Position numbers and translations under genes: made by a program | Notes under the pieces: generated by a model | Told to the model about the DNA's origin: nothing | Databases searched by the model: none | The model's input: the letters and a program-made list of their open reading frames with translations, nothing else | Origin: Laccaria trichodermophora | Taxonomy: Eukaryota; Basidiomycota; Agaricomycetes; Agaricales; Hydnangiaceae | DNA length: 64,000 bases | Direction of reading: 5' to 3' | Assembly: GCA_018417955.1 (NCBI GenBank) | Contig: JACTVC010000002.1 | Span: 2,170,001-2,234,000, forward strand | Shown: positions 23,570-35,400 of the stretch, one piece after another | Layout of the letters: each line of letters starts with the position of its first letter | Position numbering within the stretch: the stretch's first letter is position 1

Positions 23570-23847
23570 GATTGCGCAGTTATGCAGACTACATTTTCAA
23601 ATCATGAAAAGACCCAAAGACAAGTAGTAGTATGAGCCTTCAACAACATAATTTTACTTTTTGTTCCATTACAAAATGGTTCCAAGGATGCGGACTACTG
23701 TAAGAGGGGAAGTGAATGTATAATGATAATAGTTACAGGTGCTAATAATGGGGGACTAACAATTATAGGTGTCATGCATGTACATCGTCGACAGCATGTC
23801 GAATAGAGGGTATCGCAGAGGTGATTGTATCTCCTCCTAGAACATGG

Positions 23848-24925
23848 TCATGAAAGGTCAGCGTCTGACATTTCCTTTTTTATTTCTTCCTTGACGTCAA
23901 CTACGCTGGCCAACCCTGGCAACACAACTTTCCAGGTCGCTCTTGCAGCGAGAATACGACGGACTTGATGTTGAATAAGCTCGTGCAGTTTCGGAACGTT
24001 AGCAAGTTTGGCGCGACTCCCCATAAGAGAAGTTGTTGATAGGCCAAGGACGAAATTTGGTGATATGCTGATGGTGAGAACGGGTGTTGGCGAGGTTATT
24101 TCAGGAGGTATTATGCATATCTGGTTGTCACATCAAACTTGTGTCCACAAAGTTAGGTCTGTCTCTTACCGACGACTTGAATTGAGACAGGGAGATGGTC
24201 AACGAGATTGGTAGTCGTGCAAAAGACTGCATGGGGTAATTGAATAGATAGGATGTTGACAGCGAAAGCGATAAAGTGTCTGTATACGTCGCGTCGAACT
24301 CGGTCTCCTAGCAACCCATAAGTATTGGATAGGGAAGCGAAAAACAGTGAAAGAGACACACTGCTGGCGAAGGTGCATTTTGTCGAACGCGTGCGTTGAG
24401 TACTTCTGGGGCCGACACACCTAGGTCGACGGAATGGATTTCGATATGATCCTATCTTGGGATTGTAAACCTGACTTTGTTATATAAATGACGACGTACC
24501 AAGAAACCTGAAGGCCGTATCTTGTTGGCGTAGTTCTCTATTCGCCTGCGCGCGATTTCGTCTCCCTCGATTCCTGGTAGCCCATCTCGTAACTTGGAGC
24601 GATAGACGTCAACTATCTAATTGACGGTGATGAGAATTGAAACGGAGAAGGTAGGTCAGATGATCACTTGTCGCAGCAAAACATTAAACCACTCCGCAGA
24701 CTCTGCGTTATCGTGTAGAAGCTCCTCTGGCAGATGACGAGGCTCAAGACCACGTTTTCGACGCAAGAGGTCGGTATCGACAGAAGAGGACTCGAAAGGA
24801 TGCTGTGTTGAGTCGAGAAAGAGAAATTTGAGAATCATTCCAAGCAGAACGAGAATGGATAGCTGTCCGAGAATAAGCCCTTGGGTGAAGGTTGGTTGGA
24901 GAGAAAAGACATAGTTATTGGGCAT
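23848..24925 (-). CDS. MMM1: Mmm1, ER-anchored subunit of the ERMES ER-mitochondria tether
   Basis: Lipid-transfer subunit of ERMES at ER-mitochondria contacts. Seen: start MPNNYVFSLQPTFTQGLILG at 24925 followed by one transmembrane helix (QLSILVLLGMILKFLFL). The SMP domain follows in several exons: SAEWFNVLLRQ, IVDVYRSKL, RRIENYANKIRP, LGVSAPEVLNARV, then FDATYTDTLSLSLSTSYLFN with LPISLTISLSQFKSS. It ends PPEITSPTPVLTISISPNF, SLMGSRAKLANVPKLHELI, VRRILAARATWKVVLPGLAS and KEEIKKEMSDADLS. Known: TFTQGLILGQLS, WFNVLL and the TSLMGSRAKL block are characteristic of Mmm1. ERMES is fungal, which supports the organism call. The intron around 24330-24420 is the least certain junction. Head-to-head with the TTL gene, 49 bp apart. 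Confidence 0.92.
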
Positions 24926-24974
24926 TTTTGAGAGGAAGAGGCGTAATTATGTACTTACGTTATCACAACCTGAC
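24926..24974. promoter_or_regulatory. Bidirectional promoter of MMM1 and the TTL-family gene
   Basis: The divergent ATGs are 49 bp apart if the TTL gene starts at 24975. An earlier in-frame ATG at 24918 would make the two coding regions overlap by 8 bp, which argues for the downstream start. No TATA box was recognised. Confidence 0.5.
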
Positions 24975-26475
24975 ATGGAAATATCCGCCGAAGTTGTATG
25001 GCCCTCCGCTCCTTTGACCCTTTCTCTCGTCCACAACGCTCTCAATGCCCTTGACATTCAATTCACTGATTCACCCTCAAAGTTCTTTCTCCAGTGGTCT
25101 ACCTACGATTTCCTCGACCATGAGCGTGCCCATTTCAACCGCTCTACTGTCTTATCCTCAAGCTACACCTTTCGCAAGAGTCTGATTCGAAAGCATTTCC
25201 TTTCCAGAGCAATTTACGCATATCTCAAGAAGAATCCAAAATCTTTGTTATCTAACGCCGCTCCCAAAACATACGAGATCGAACTGTCTTTTGCTGACGA
25301 GCTCGATGAAATGTGGACCGATGAACTCTGGGATCTGGGGGCCGAACTCGACAACCGTTCTTGGTGGATTTTGAAGCCGTTAGATCATTCATCTTTCGTG
25401 TCTGCACAATACTCATTCTCTTTAAACAGGGGAATGGCTGACCGAGGAACGGGAATCAGGATATTCAACAGCAAAGAAGATTTGCAACACATTTTTGAGA
25501 AATTTGAATCCCAGGATACCGATGACGAAAACGGTTCCGAGGAAGAAGATGCCGGTGGGACAGCCGTAGTAACTTCTCAACTACGCCATTTTGTCATCCA
25601 GGTTTCACATCCCACTTTCATTCCGGCCAGGATTGCTCTCAACCACACTGCAGGAGTATATTTTGAACCCTCTGTTGCTAGACCCATCTGAAGTCCCAAT
25701 CAATGGAGTTCCGAAAAAGTCTAATGATCTTCGAGGTTACAAGGTTGGATACTATCTTTTTGGCGTGTAACGACATTTACCGAGGTCATTAGTTTCATCT
25801 AAGAGTTTATTGCGTCGCCGTAGGAGCTCTGAAAGTTTATGCGTACAATCGCATTCTTGCCCTCTTTTCCTCTGTTCCCTACAAGCCCCCTCAAGCCGTG
25901 CCTTCGGTTGAGGGAGATCATTCATCAGTAGATCTGGCCCCTCACCTGACGAACACCTCCCTTCAAGTCAACGGCGGCGAGCAGAGTGTTCGACTCCTCG
26001 AAGAGTTGATTGGATGTCACATCTTATCACAGGAGGGAGAGCCACTGTTTACCACAGCAAATTTCGAAGACATTGTACAAAACATTGGCAAGGTTTTGGC
26101 AGAGACCTTCAAAGCAGCATTAGGAAATCCAGTACATTTTCAGGTGGGCCCCTTCAAAGTCCCTGGCGACACAGTTGACGCTTAAACCAGCCACTTCCGA
26201 ACGCATTTGAGCTATATGGTGTCGATTTCCTCGTCAGTCATACTCCATTCGAAACGTCCTCCCCACTCCAAGTAAAGATATTAGAGATCAATGCTGAGCC
26301 TGCTATCGAGTTAACTGGGGCGCGTTTGACTTGGATTTTGGAAGACCTTTTTGTGGCGATTGGGAAAGTATGTGTAGAGCCATTTTTCAGTGAAGACAAA
26401 GCGGATGATGAATGGCGGGTGGGAGATGTCCGTCATAACCTTGTAAAGAGTCTGGATGAGGAAGTGAGAAAATAG
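24975..26475 (+). CDS. Tubulin-tyrosine-ligase (TTL) family protein, Pby1/TTLL-like
   Basis: ATP-grasp ligase-like protein; in fungi the family member Pby1 associates with decapping factors. Seen: five exons, about 425 residues. Exons encode FFLQWSTYDFLDHERAHF, TFRKSLIRKHFLSRAIY and FADELDEMWTDELWDLG. The ATP-grasp lysine context is WWILKPGMADRGTGIRIF, restored only after splicing out the intron beginning in CC|GTTAGA near 25380. Then RHFVIQEYILNPLLLDPSEV, GYKFHLRVYCVAVGALKVYA and VKILEINAEPAIELTGARL follow. Known: K-P-G/S-x-x-x-RG-x-GI and a late E-x-N-A-x-P are TTL/ATP-grasp signatures. Inferred: substrate is unknown, and fungi generally lack tubulin tyrosination. Ends VRKSLDEEVRK-like, TAG at 26473-26475. 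Confidence 0.85.
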
Positions 26476-26823
26476 AACATTGTTTTTGAGCACGTGAACC
26501 TTTTTTTTTTTTTTTGGATTCTCTAGATTTACGTGCAACAAGTAGTCTAGTACTAAGACGCACGGGAGGCGCGCGTAAGGCCTCCCTTAGGTGTAATTAT
26601 GCTGTGGGTCTTCACTTGTGTGAATATTATCGTACAATGTGTAGCCGTGAGGTAAAGTAAATGTGAAAGGTTGGGTATAAGGGCCGTGAATTCGCGAGTA
26701 GTCTGGTGCGTCAGTGACGCTGGGATAAGGGCGAGCGCCGTTGCGCTCGTGGGGGTTGTTCGCGGGTAGGGTGGCGTGGCTGGGCCACGTGAACCTTTTG
26801 AAAATTCCTCACGTTGACTTCAA
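26476..26823. other. Tandem-gene spacer with poly(T) run and small hairpin
   Basis: It holds a run of about 15 T near 26502 and a GGGAGGC...GCCTCCC hairpin (26564-26570 pairing with 26580-26586, 9-nt loop). The right part should contain the CDK11 promoter. No coding evidence. Confidence 0.45.
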
Positions 26824-28329
26824 TGTCGACCGCCAACGCTGGACCATCCACTCCATCCAGGAAACGTTCCAAATGGGACGACAACGATGACGACGATGAC
26901 ATTGACCCTCCATTCTCTCAAATTCCTCCACCAAAACGGCGCGTCAAGCCCAAGACGACGAAGATCACCGCTGAGAAGCTGCCTCTTCCCTGCCCTTCTC
27001 GCCCTCCTTCTGCAACCCGGCCTTCACATAGTATCTACGTCCCTCAGCGAACTCGCCATCCACCTATTCTTCCTTCACGGTCAGTATATTGCTACGAGCG
27101 ACTAAACCAGATAGAAGAAGGATCGTATGGTGTCGTCTTTCGGGCGCGGGATAAGCAAACTGGCGACATCGTTGCCTTGAAGAAGCTCAAGCTTGACGAA
27201 GAGAAGAATGGGTTTCCAATCACTGCACTCAGAGAGGTGTATGCACTCATGTCATGTCGGCACGAGAATGTGGTGGGTGTGCGGGAAGTGGTGGTGGGGG
27301 ATACTTTGACACAGTGCGTGTCGGCTTTCTTTATTCTCTTGCATCAATGTATCAACCACCATTTGTTGTTCCATTTAATGCCAAAGAGTCTTTGTTGTGA
27401 TGGACTTTATTGAGCATGACCTCAAATCCCTGCTCACTCTGATGCCGTCGCCATTTCTGCAGTCTGAGATCAAGACCCTCATGCTCCAGCTTCTCTCTGC
27501 TGTAAATCACTGCCATCAGAACTGGATTCTTCACCGAGACTTGAAGACCAGTAACTTGCTTATGAATAACCGTGGCACCATCAAGGTCGCAGATTTTGGG
27601 TTGGCACGGCGTTACGGCGACCCCGTCGGGGTGGGAGGAATGACCCAGCTCGTCGTAACGCTATGGTATCGGTATGTCTGTTGAATCCATGAAATAAGCT
27701 TCTCTGATCGGACATTTTTAGTGCACCTGAAATTCTGCTCGGAGCGAGCACTTACTCAACAGCAGTCGATATGTGGTCTGTTGGATGCATTTTCGCTGAG
27801 CTACTTCTGAAAGAGCCTCTCTTTCAAGCAAAGGGAGAAATAGAGCTTCTTGCCATGATTTTCAAACTTCTTGGTCCTCCGACGAAGAATTCTTGGCCAG
27901 ATTATTCTTCACTTCCCCTCGCAAGGACCATCTCTCTTCCTTCACCCCAGCCAGACCAATTTCGCCAAAAGTTTCAGTATATGACGACAGCGGGCATTAA
28001 TTTATTAATGTCACTATTGACTTATGATCCTGAACGTAGGATAAGTGCTCAAGAGGCATTGCAGCATGTGTATTTTACGTTGGTACTTGTCTCTTCCTCT
28101 GCACACGCCTGTGTTGACACCAGTCATAGGGAATCTCCGCTCCCAAAACATCCTGATCTGTTTGGGTCATTCCCTTCAGCGGCTGCTGGAGAAAAGTCTG
28201 TCATATCTATTCTCTTTCTGGTGAATGACTCGCTCACTGTCAAGCAGGCGGCGCAAGCCTTTCGATAGTCCTTCGGCGCCTGTTCGCGCAGCTGATTACA
28301 AATTTTTGACGGATTTTGAGATGCCCTAA
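26824..28329 (+). CDS. CDK11: Cyclin-dependent kinase 11 (PITSLRE-type) homolog
   Basis: Ser/Thr kinase of the CDK11/cyclin L group, tied to transcription and pre-mRNA splicing. Seen: five exons, about 430 residues. A short basic/acidic N terminus precedes the kinase domain: [20 protein letters not shown] (Gly loop), [23 protein letters not shown] with the PITALRE signature, [14 protein letters not shown] and [16 protein letters not shown]. Further on are [16 protein letters not shown] (catalytic HRD), [13 protein letters not shown] (DFG), [21 protein letters not shown] and [15 protein letters not shown]. It ends [15 protein letters not shown] and [10 protein letters not shown]. Known: [21 protein letters not shown] and RESPLP-like ending are CDK11 rather than CDK9 or CDK10 features. 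All catalytic residues are present. The N-terminal extension is much shorter than in animals. Confidence 0.92.
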
Positions 28330-28436
28330 AGGCTGACCGTAATAATAATGCATCTCATTCAGTATATGTTACAGTGCATACAGTGTCTTCAATGTGACAC
28401 AAGGGAATTTACTGAACAATTGCATTTTACATATCC

Positions 28437-30154
28437 TCGCAAAATTTCGCCACGAGTTCTTCTCGCATCCTCTGAAATAAAAGTCGGGTTCGACCCATTT
28501 CGCCGCACTTGTCGTAATACTCTTGCACTTCTTCTACTGTGAATCTGAAGTCTCGAGCGATGTCGCGTATACTTTGGTCGATGACATGCATATTGACGAT
28601 TGCATCAAGTGTGCCTGGAGGTAACGACGCTGGCGCCTCATCACTAAGTTTGAGATCAGCAATAATCTCTAAGGGGGAACGGCGAGAAATTACTTAGGCC
28701 TGGCCCTTTTATTAGAAGGCGACACCATTTCCTCGCTTGCTTTTCTCTTTCCCCAAGTGGGCGGAGGAGCATCACCAACTCTAACAGCCCATTCAGAGTC
28801 GTCCATGTCATCCATCTCTTCCTCTGCTGGGCTTTTCCTCACACTCGAGCGGTCTAAAGGTGTAGAGGCAGGTATCGGTAAAATGACGGAATACCCTATT
28901 GCCGTCTCCATGTTGGACGATTGCTCCTGGAAGGATTGGTGGATATGCATCCCTGATGGTCCAGGTACCGATCCATTTGGCATGGCTAGACCAGGAAGAC
29001 CGACAGGCGAATCAACTGCCGTATATTCGACGTGACGGGGTGGCTGCTCAGTATTCTTCGTTCGTTTTTTCCTTGTTCGTTTCACTTTCTCCTCTGCCTG
29101 ACGGACATATCCGTATTGACCCTTTTCTCCTTGTGCAGGCCGCTTCCGTTCGACAATACCGGCAATGGTGGTGTCGAGACGAGAAGAGTTTTTCTTGTAT
29201 CTCTCCCGCCATGATTGCCATGTATGACGCGTCACCCAAGCAAACTCTGGATCATTGGACTGTGGGGGTGAAAAAAGTTGAACATCGATTTGATAGTAAA
29301 CGTTGACGCCACCTACTTGCTCGCAAAGTTGCTGATAGAGCCTGTTTCCTGTCCGTCCGCCTGTTTCCTTGTATGGAATCTTTGCGGCAATCCAATTGCA
29401 CAAATGCTCTTCGTCTTCGTCGGTAAACTGAGTTCTCCTAGAGATGATATTGAATTACGCGCTTCACTTGAGCAGCAGGCCACCTACTCTTCACCTGGTC
29501 GTCGACCACCGGGATTTTTGTAAACAAGTGGGGTGTATACAACTGTTCCTTTTTCGATACACTTCTTTACCCACAGATAGGATTCAATATACTTGTCCGG
29601 ATCACTTTGATAAATCTTCACAAGGTGGTGGAAGACATCAGTATTCGGATCTGCAAGTATGACACGTGCTGATTGGGCAGAGGCATGGGGGTCACCCCCA
29701 GAGTGCTGACTTGACAGATTAACCTTCGGTTGGGCTTCGACACAATAGATTTCTCACCATAATACGCGAGCTGAGTGCACTCCTCGCGTTTACGTTTGCG
29801 ATGCTAGGGTGGATATGCATTCCAATTGGCATTCCATTCTCCACAAAAATTTGCTTCAGTAGCATTCCCGCGATCTTGCAGGCGTCAACGTATGTGTAGG
29901 GCACGAAATGCCGATCTGGTCTGTCGGCACTGGTCCAGCACAACCTCAATCGCTCCTCTTCGTTTGTTCCGGGCTGAACAAGAATGTATCCTTGTCGTGG
30001 AACCTTGGATTCGACCCGCCCGCCGAGAGACTTTTCAATAATTGAGCGAGAACGATAGTCAGAAAGAACATGGAGTACGCACAGTGACTATTTCACAGAG
30101 ATCCGCTTGGACCTCTTGTGGAAGGTCCTTTTGTATAAAAAACTTGATAGCCAT
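28437..30154 (-). CDS. RAP1: Rap1-type telomere protein (BRCT, Myb, C-terminal domain)
   Basis: Shelterin-like component at telomeres. Seen: six exons, roughly 480 residues. Start MAIKFFIQKDLPQEVQADL. A BRCT-like domain follows (SLGGRVESKVPRQGYILV, RHFVPYTYVDACKI, then HHLVKIYQSDPDKYIESYLW). The Rap1-Myb domain reads FTDEDEEHLCNWIAAKIPY, GNRLYQQLCEQ joined over an intron to SNDPEFAWVTRHTWQSWRER. A disordered linker with a basic patch (RTRKKRTKN) precedes a last exon, IIADLKLSDEAPASLPPG to EEVQEYYDKCGEMGRTRLLF. Known: BRCT, then a Myb with HTxxSWRxRY, then an RCT-like C terminus is the Rap1 plan. The last intron uses GTGTCG as donor and an AGAG acceptor; other choices give early stops. Function at telomeres is inferred from family. 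Confidence 0.85.
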
Positions 30155-30422
30155 GCCATTGCTGTCTTGGAATATAGGCTACAGTAAGACGGTGAGTTCA
30201 AGGGGCGGCACTCTGTCGTAATGGGTTATACCATTTTATGAACTGGTTGTGCCCCAAGTTTAAGGTTGAGGGTAGGGTCTCAAAGAACCGGGGTTAGGTT
30301 TAACTCACCCAGACAATCACGTGACAACAATGTCGAATCACAAACACTTGATTCAAGCCAAAAGGCCACCCACAGCAATGCATCTTTCTAGCCTTACAAA
30401 TAACACATCCTCTTGGTATATA

Positions 30423-32232
30423 CTAATCATGCTCCAGCACCTTTCCCGGATTCATAATCCCTCGAGGATCAAATATGTCCTTTATTTTCTTCATCAGTGC
30501 AATGCTAACTGGACTCTTCGAGTAATGGAGAGCGTGAGTTTTCATGGCGCCAATCCCGTGTTCAGCCGACACCGAACCCCTATGTGAAGCTAATTGTGGA
30601 GGCTTGAGCGCAACGCCTTGATGACATGACCATCGTGACTTACCAACTACCTCATAAACGTAAGGCTCAAGCGCATCTTGGATCTCTGGAAGATAGGCGT
30701 CCGCAACGATGTTTAAATGCAAATTGCCTACAATAGATATCAGCCTACTCAGTAGCAAACAAGGGGTATAAAAACGAACCATCGCCAACATGACCATAAC
30801 CTAAAACGTGTTTTACGGCCTTGTCGTGTAGCAAGCCCTTAGCTCGTAGATGTTCACGGGTGCCATCGACTACGTCCTTGAAGGACGACAAAGGAACAGA
30901 GATGTCATACTTATACGCTTTGCCTTCCTTGGACACTGCTTCTGTTACGCCCTCACGTAGAGCCCAGAGCGACGAGAATTGAGCCGGTGACTGGGCTAAA
31001 ACGCCTGTATTCACAAGGGGTTTATCAGCTTCGAGAAGATTTCCAAGTAAATCAGAGAGTTTCTGCCATGATCTAGTTAGTGTTTGTCACCGGTTGGCAA
31101 AACGGGAATGCATACCTCTTCGTCATGCTCTCGTCTGCCGCCGCTGGTTTCTATCAGAACAAAACACTCAGCTCCGGCAACCTCGTCATCGCTGAGTGCC
31201 CGTCCTTGACCATGTTTTACAGCCAAATCATAAGATGTGCGATCGATGAACTCGAACGCTGACAGAATCTCCGATAGTTGACGCTTAACAGTTTGATACA
31301 AAGGCAGAACGTTATTGAATGAGGGGAGGGCCAAAATAACGTTATTTGATGCCTGAGGTGCTGGGGGTGTCAATATTGATACCCCAGTAATGACGCCGAG
31401 GGTCCCCTCCGCCCCAATAAAAAGTTGCTTTAGGTCGTAGCCTGATAAACCTGAGCGAGTGCGTTCCATGTAATCCACTCAACTCACCAGTATTGTCTTT
31501 TCGCAAGGTGGTAAGCTGATCAAGAATTGTACCGTCGGGGAGTACGACTTCCAATCCCAAGACAGTGCCGTGTAACGAACCATAACGCAATAGCCGAAGA
31601 CCTCCAGCATTCGTGGCGACGTTACCACCGATTTGACAACTTAAGCAATTGGATGTTGATTGACCAAACGTTTCGGTAGGCAATGAAAACGCACCTGCCC
31701 TTTGCACCAAGGTCGATCGGCATGATGTGGTTGTAAGGTGCGACATAGTCGGTCAGAGATTGTAGTATACATCCAGCGTCTGCGACAAGGATACCTGCAT
31801 ATGGGAGCAGATTGAGATTGATGTGCAACCAGGGAGAGAAGACGGACCAGAGATGGGGTCAAACGAGCGAACATTGTTCATGTTTGAGAGAGAGAGGACG
31901 ACTTCATCATTGATTGGGACGCTGCCTCCTACGAGCCCGGTGTTCCCTCCTTGAGGAACAACGCCGATGCGCTTGTCATAGCACCACTTCATGATTTGAC
32001 TGACTTGATGTGTTGATTTTGGTTTTAAGACTGTAGTAGAGCGACCACGGAACCTGCCCATCCAATCATTGTTGAACTGAGCAAGCTCCTCGGGTGGATT
32101 TGAAATTGGAGGGAGGGTAGAGAGAATGGAAGTGGATGAAAGTATTTTTGAAAAGTGGCCAAGGTCATTTTCAGTGACGGAGCTAAGTTTGGTCGAAATA
32201 TTAGCTCGAGTCGTGAATAGACGAGCCAACAT
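30423..32232 (-). CDS. D-2-hydroxyglutarate dehydrogenase, mitochondrial FAD enzyme
   Basis: Oxidises D-2-hydroxyglutarate (and possibly D-lactate) to the 2-oxo acid with FAD. Seen: many exons, about 520 residues. Start [15 protein letters not shown] looks like a mitochondrial presequence. The FAD_binding_4 (PCMH) fold carries [62 protein letters not shown] and [13 protein letters not shown], then [20 protein letters not shown]. The C-terminal FAD-oxidase domain has [28 protein letters not shown], and [10 protein letters not shown] followed by [13 protein letters not shown]. Known: [17 protein letters not shown] and AEHGIG are signatures of D2HGDH/Dld2-3 enzymes. It differs from Dld1-type lactate dehydrogenases by this motif set. 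Head-to-head with the GYF gene (232 bp apart). Confidence 0.9.
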
Positions 32233-32464
32233 GTTTGAAGTGAAACGCCGCAAAAGGATGTGGACTCGGCGACACTCCCGGGTCCTCGGCGTCCCGAAGT
32301 TGATCCCGGCACGTTGCCGTGTGTTGTTTCCGAATTTGATCCGAGTTGGCAACACCACGTTACGTAATTCTCGCTGGTCCTCATCGCTCTACTTGATGCC
32401 TGCCGTCCTTTTATACAGCTTACTGCCTTGAGAACGTCTTGAGCTTTCTTTCTTCTCTCCATTC

Positions 32465-35400
32465 ATGTCCCGCATCGTTCCACCCGACGCTGGGCATGAT
32501 CACTCTGGAGTCGTCGAGCAAGTCGAACTCTTACCTTGTTCAAACACGAACCCCACCATAGGCGTCCTCAAAATTAATGCCGACAAGGGACGTTCAAGTC
32601 CGTTGCTGGAGGAAGCTCGTGGCCCCTCTCTCTCTACGTCGGTTGATCGGAACTCTGATGCTGCCAGCGTACATAGTATGCCTGCAGTTTTAATATCTGA
32701 GCCTACATCACCCGTCTCTCAGAGACCCTCGGCTACACCCATCACAGATTCCTTTGACTCTTCAGCCCGTCTACAGCACTCCTCTCCCTCTCCTTCTTCT
32801 GCTCAGAGGCAGGAAGTGACAGTTTTGCCCGAACAACGAAGGGCCCGACACAGATCTGCAGTTGAAGTGAGCAGTCCCTTGCATTTATTGCGTTCTTTCT
32901 GACTTTATTCGTCAGGTCCGAACCTCCAACCGCCTCTCAGGTTTCTTTACAAACCTCATGCACAGGCGCGATTACCCACCAAACAATTCATCACGGGACA
33001 TCGTGCATGAGGATCCGCCACCCCCTCCACCTCTTCAATCCAACTCCGAATCCGCGTCTCGCGCATCGTCCCCTCTGCCAGCAAGGCCCGTCACACCGCC
33101 TCCCAAATTGCCCGCTCCTACCTTGCAAGAACTGGGACTATCCCTATCAGTTCTCACATCAGACCTTTCGCCATCACATTTCAGCACTCCACCCACGAGC
33201 GGCGCTTTTCTGTCGCCACATTATTTGCTTCTTTGCCATGCACAGGGATTAGATGTTTTACCACTTCTCTCACCACCAGCTCCCCAACCTTATGCACTCG
33301 TCCGTCGTGTTAGCTTTAAAAGTGTGGTAGTAATGGAGCAACGTGGGGTTCTTGTCGCTATTGCAGGGAGAAGGGATGGAGTCCGTGTTTATGCTCTTGA
33401 GGAGGTGAAAAAGGCCATCGAGTGGCGTATCGATGTCGAGGTTAAGAGGGAACGCGACCGTTTACGCAGAGAATCTGTTAAAAAGTCAGTGATGAAAACT
33501 ATGGACAGACCTGACTCTCGTGAATCAGCGGACAAGACCCGTAAAACCAGTCTCTCCACACCGCCGCCAGGCGATCTTGACCGCCCTCGTGCCAATCTTC
33601 GTAAAGCCTCGCACGGGATTCTCCCGCCCCCTGTCCCTTTGATACCTCGCCCTGCCACACCCCGACTCCCTAACAAGAAACTTAAAACACCACCATCACA
33701 CGCTCCGACAGCCCCACCGTCTGGCCATCCGCCGCCCTATATCAATAGCTTATCCGACACCCTGCAGACGCACAATCTCCGTGCGCAGCCCTCTGCTATA
33801 TCCTTGAGAGCGCGGGCGGGCTCACTCAGTAATGTGTTAGCTGCGGTTCCTTCCTCATACCGCAATGTAGAGTCAAGAATACATGATCTAGATTCCAAGG
33901 TCGACTGGGTAGAGTCAAGTGATGATGAAGCTATAGATATCGTCGCAGCGGAATCGAGTGGGAGCCAGGCTCTGGATGAGCGCACCAGCGTGTCCTTATC
34001 TGCAAGTCGCGCTTTCTCTTCCCCGCCGGTCCAACCAATCATCGCACAATCCCCTAATTCTCCTCGCACTCCACCTGGTTCTAGACGAAGAAATCGTCCG
34101 TCCAACTTGGATCTGTCCTTAGCACAGTCAAACGCTACAGTCTCTCCTCCAGAACCTTCACCCGCTCCAACGCTTCTGACCCTTCGACAAGCCCTCTCTT
34201 ATTCACCTCCGACTCTAAACAACGTGGACGATCCTCCCGACCCTGACACACCTTTCGCAGAAGGTGACGATGAGGATGATGAAAGAGATGGTCGAATCAG
34301 CCTTGCACAGGCTCTTTTAGAAAGCCGGATACCTGACCTTCCACCTTTAGGCACTACTCGCTCACAACAGCCTATTCTCATTGCTGCTTCCCATCCCCTT
34401 CCGGCCAGAGTCGACGAACCTTCAAGTCCTCATACCTCCGAAGGGCGTAGATCGGTTGGACAGGGCAACGCTGAAAATTCTTCTGTCAGGCGGCGCCGAC
34501 GTTGGTCAGTTCTCATGAGCAGCCCATCCCAAGAGCGCTCCTCTGAACCGTATCCACCAATTTCAACTACTCCCCCGTTGACCACTTCTGCAAGAGACCG
34601 TCCAAGGTTTACAAGATCGCATTCGTTCCGCTCTAATGGTTCTCAAACGCCAAGCATTCAGTCAGCAACAGATCCAGCCCCTACTGCGGCATCTGCAGCC
34701 TTGGGCGCCCCATCTCTCCCTGACACCTCTCAAACATCTAGGCCACCATCGGTTTCACGTTCTTCTCGTTTCATACCCCGACTCATTAGCAATGCGTTCA
34801 ATGGGAGGAGATCTGATGACTGTGCACCAGTATTAACTGACAGCCCCATTGAAGCCGACAGTACAAAATGGATCAATCCTGGACAGTTCTCTCCTCAATC
34901 TCCCCCTCCAAAATTAGAATATGTGAAACTTCCTGGGACAAAAAACGCCCTGACGGTAAAGGCAGTTGAAACCGCTAAGAAGAGGTAGTGATTGAACGTT
35001 TATGACCTGCGCATGAGATCACTAATGTCTTTTGCCTCAGCTTCCTTGCCATTCTCTGTGGAGACAGCGGAGAAAAAGTTGAGCTCTTCGCAGGCACCTA
35101 CCGAACAGCTTTAGGGCTATCGCGAACGTTCATTTTGCCTGACTCTCCGAGATCTCTGGAGTTGCAACTTCAGGGTGATGATTTAGTCGAAGTTTTCCTC
35201 GTCTTTTCACAAAATGTCTTTGGTCTGGAGCCCGCGACCGTCAGAGTTCGCGAGGTCAGGATTGGGCGTGCGGAACGAAGAGCAGCAAGACGCCGAGCCC
35301 GAGAGAACCGAATGGGAGAATCGAGTAATAACGATGCAGACGCGCAGGATGAAGAGACGAACGTTAACGTCAGTATTGGCGTTTCCGTCACCGTGGGATC

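Noticed and set aside
24918..24975. Upstream start for the TTL-family gene (MGIFERKRRNYV...)
   Set aside because: It would overlap the MMM1 start codon on the opposite strand; the next ATG gives a family-like N terminus.
26564..26586. GGGAGGC...GCCTCCC hairpin followed by no T run
   Set aside because: A 7-bp stem with a 9-nt loop is expected by chance at this scale, and a bacterial-type terminator has no meaning in nuclear fungal DNA.
33389..34381. Three minus-strand open frames of 60-122 codons in the GYF gene
   Set aside because: They are antisense shadows of a long Ser/Pro-rich exon with biased codon use.
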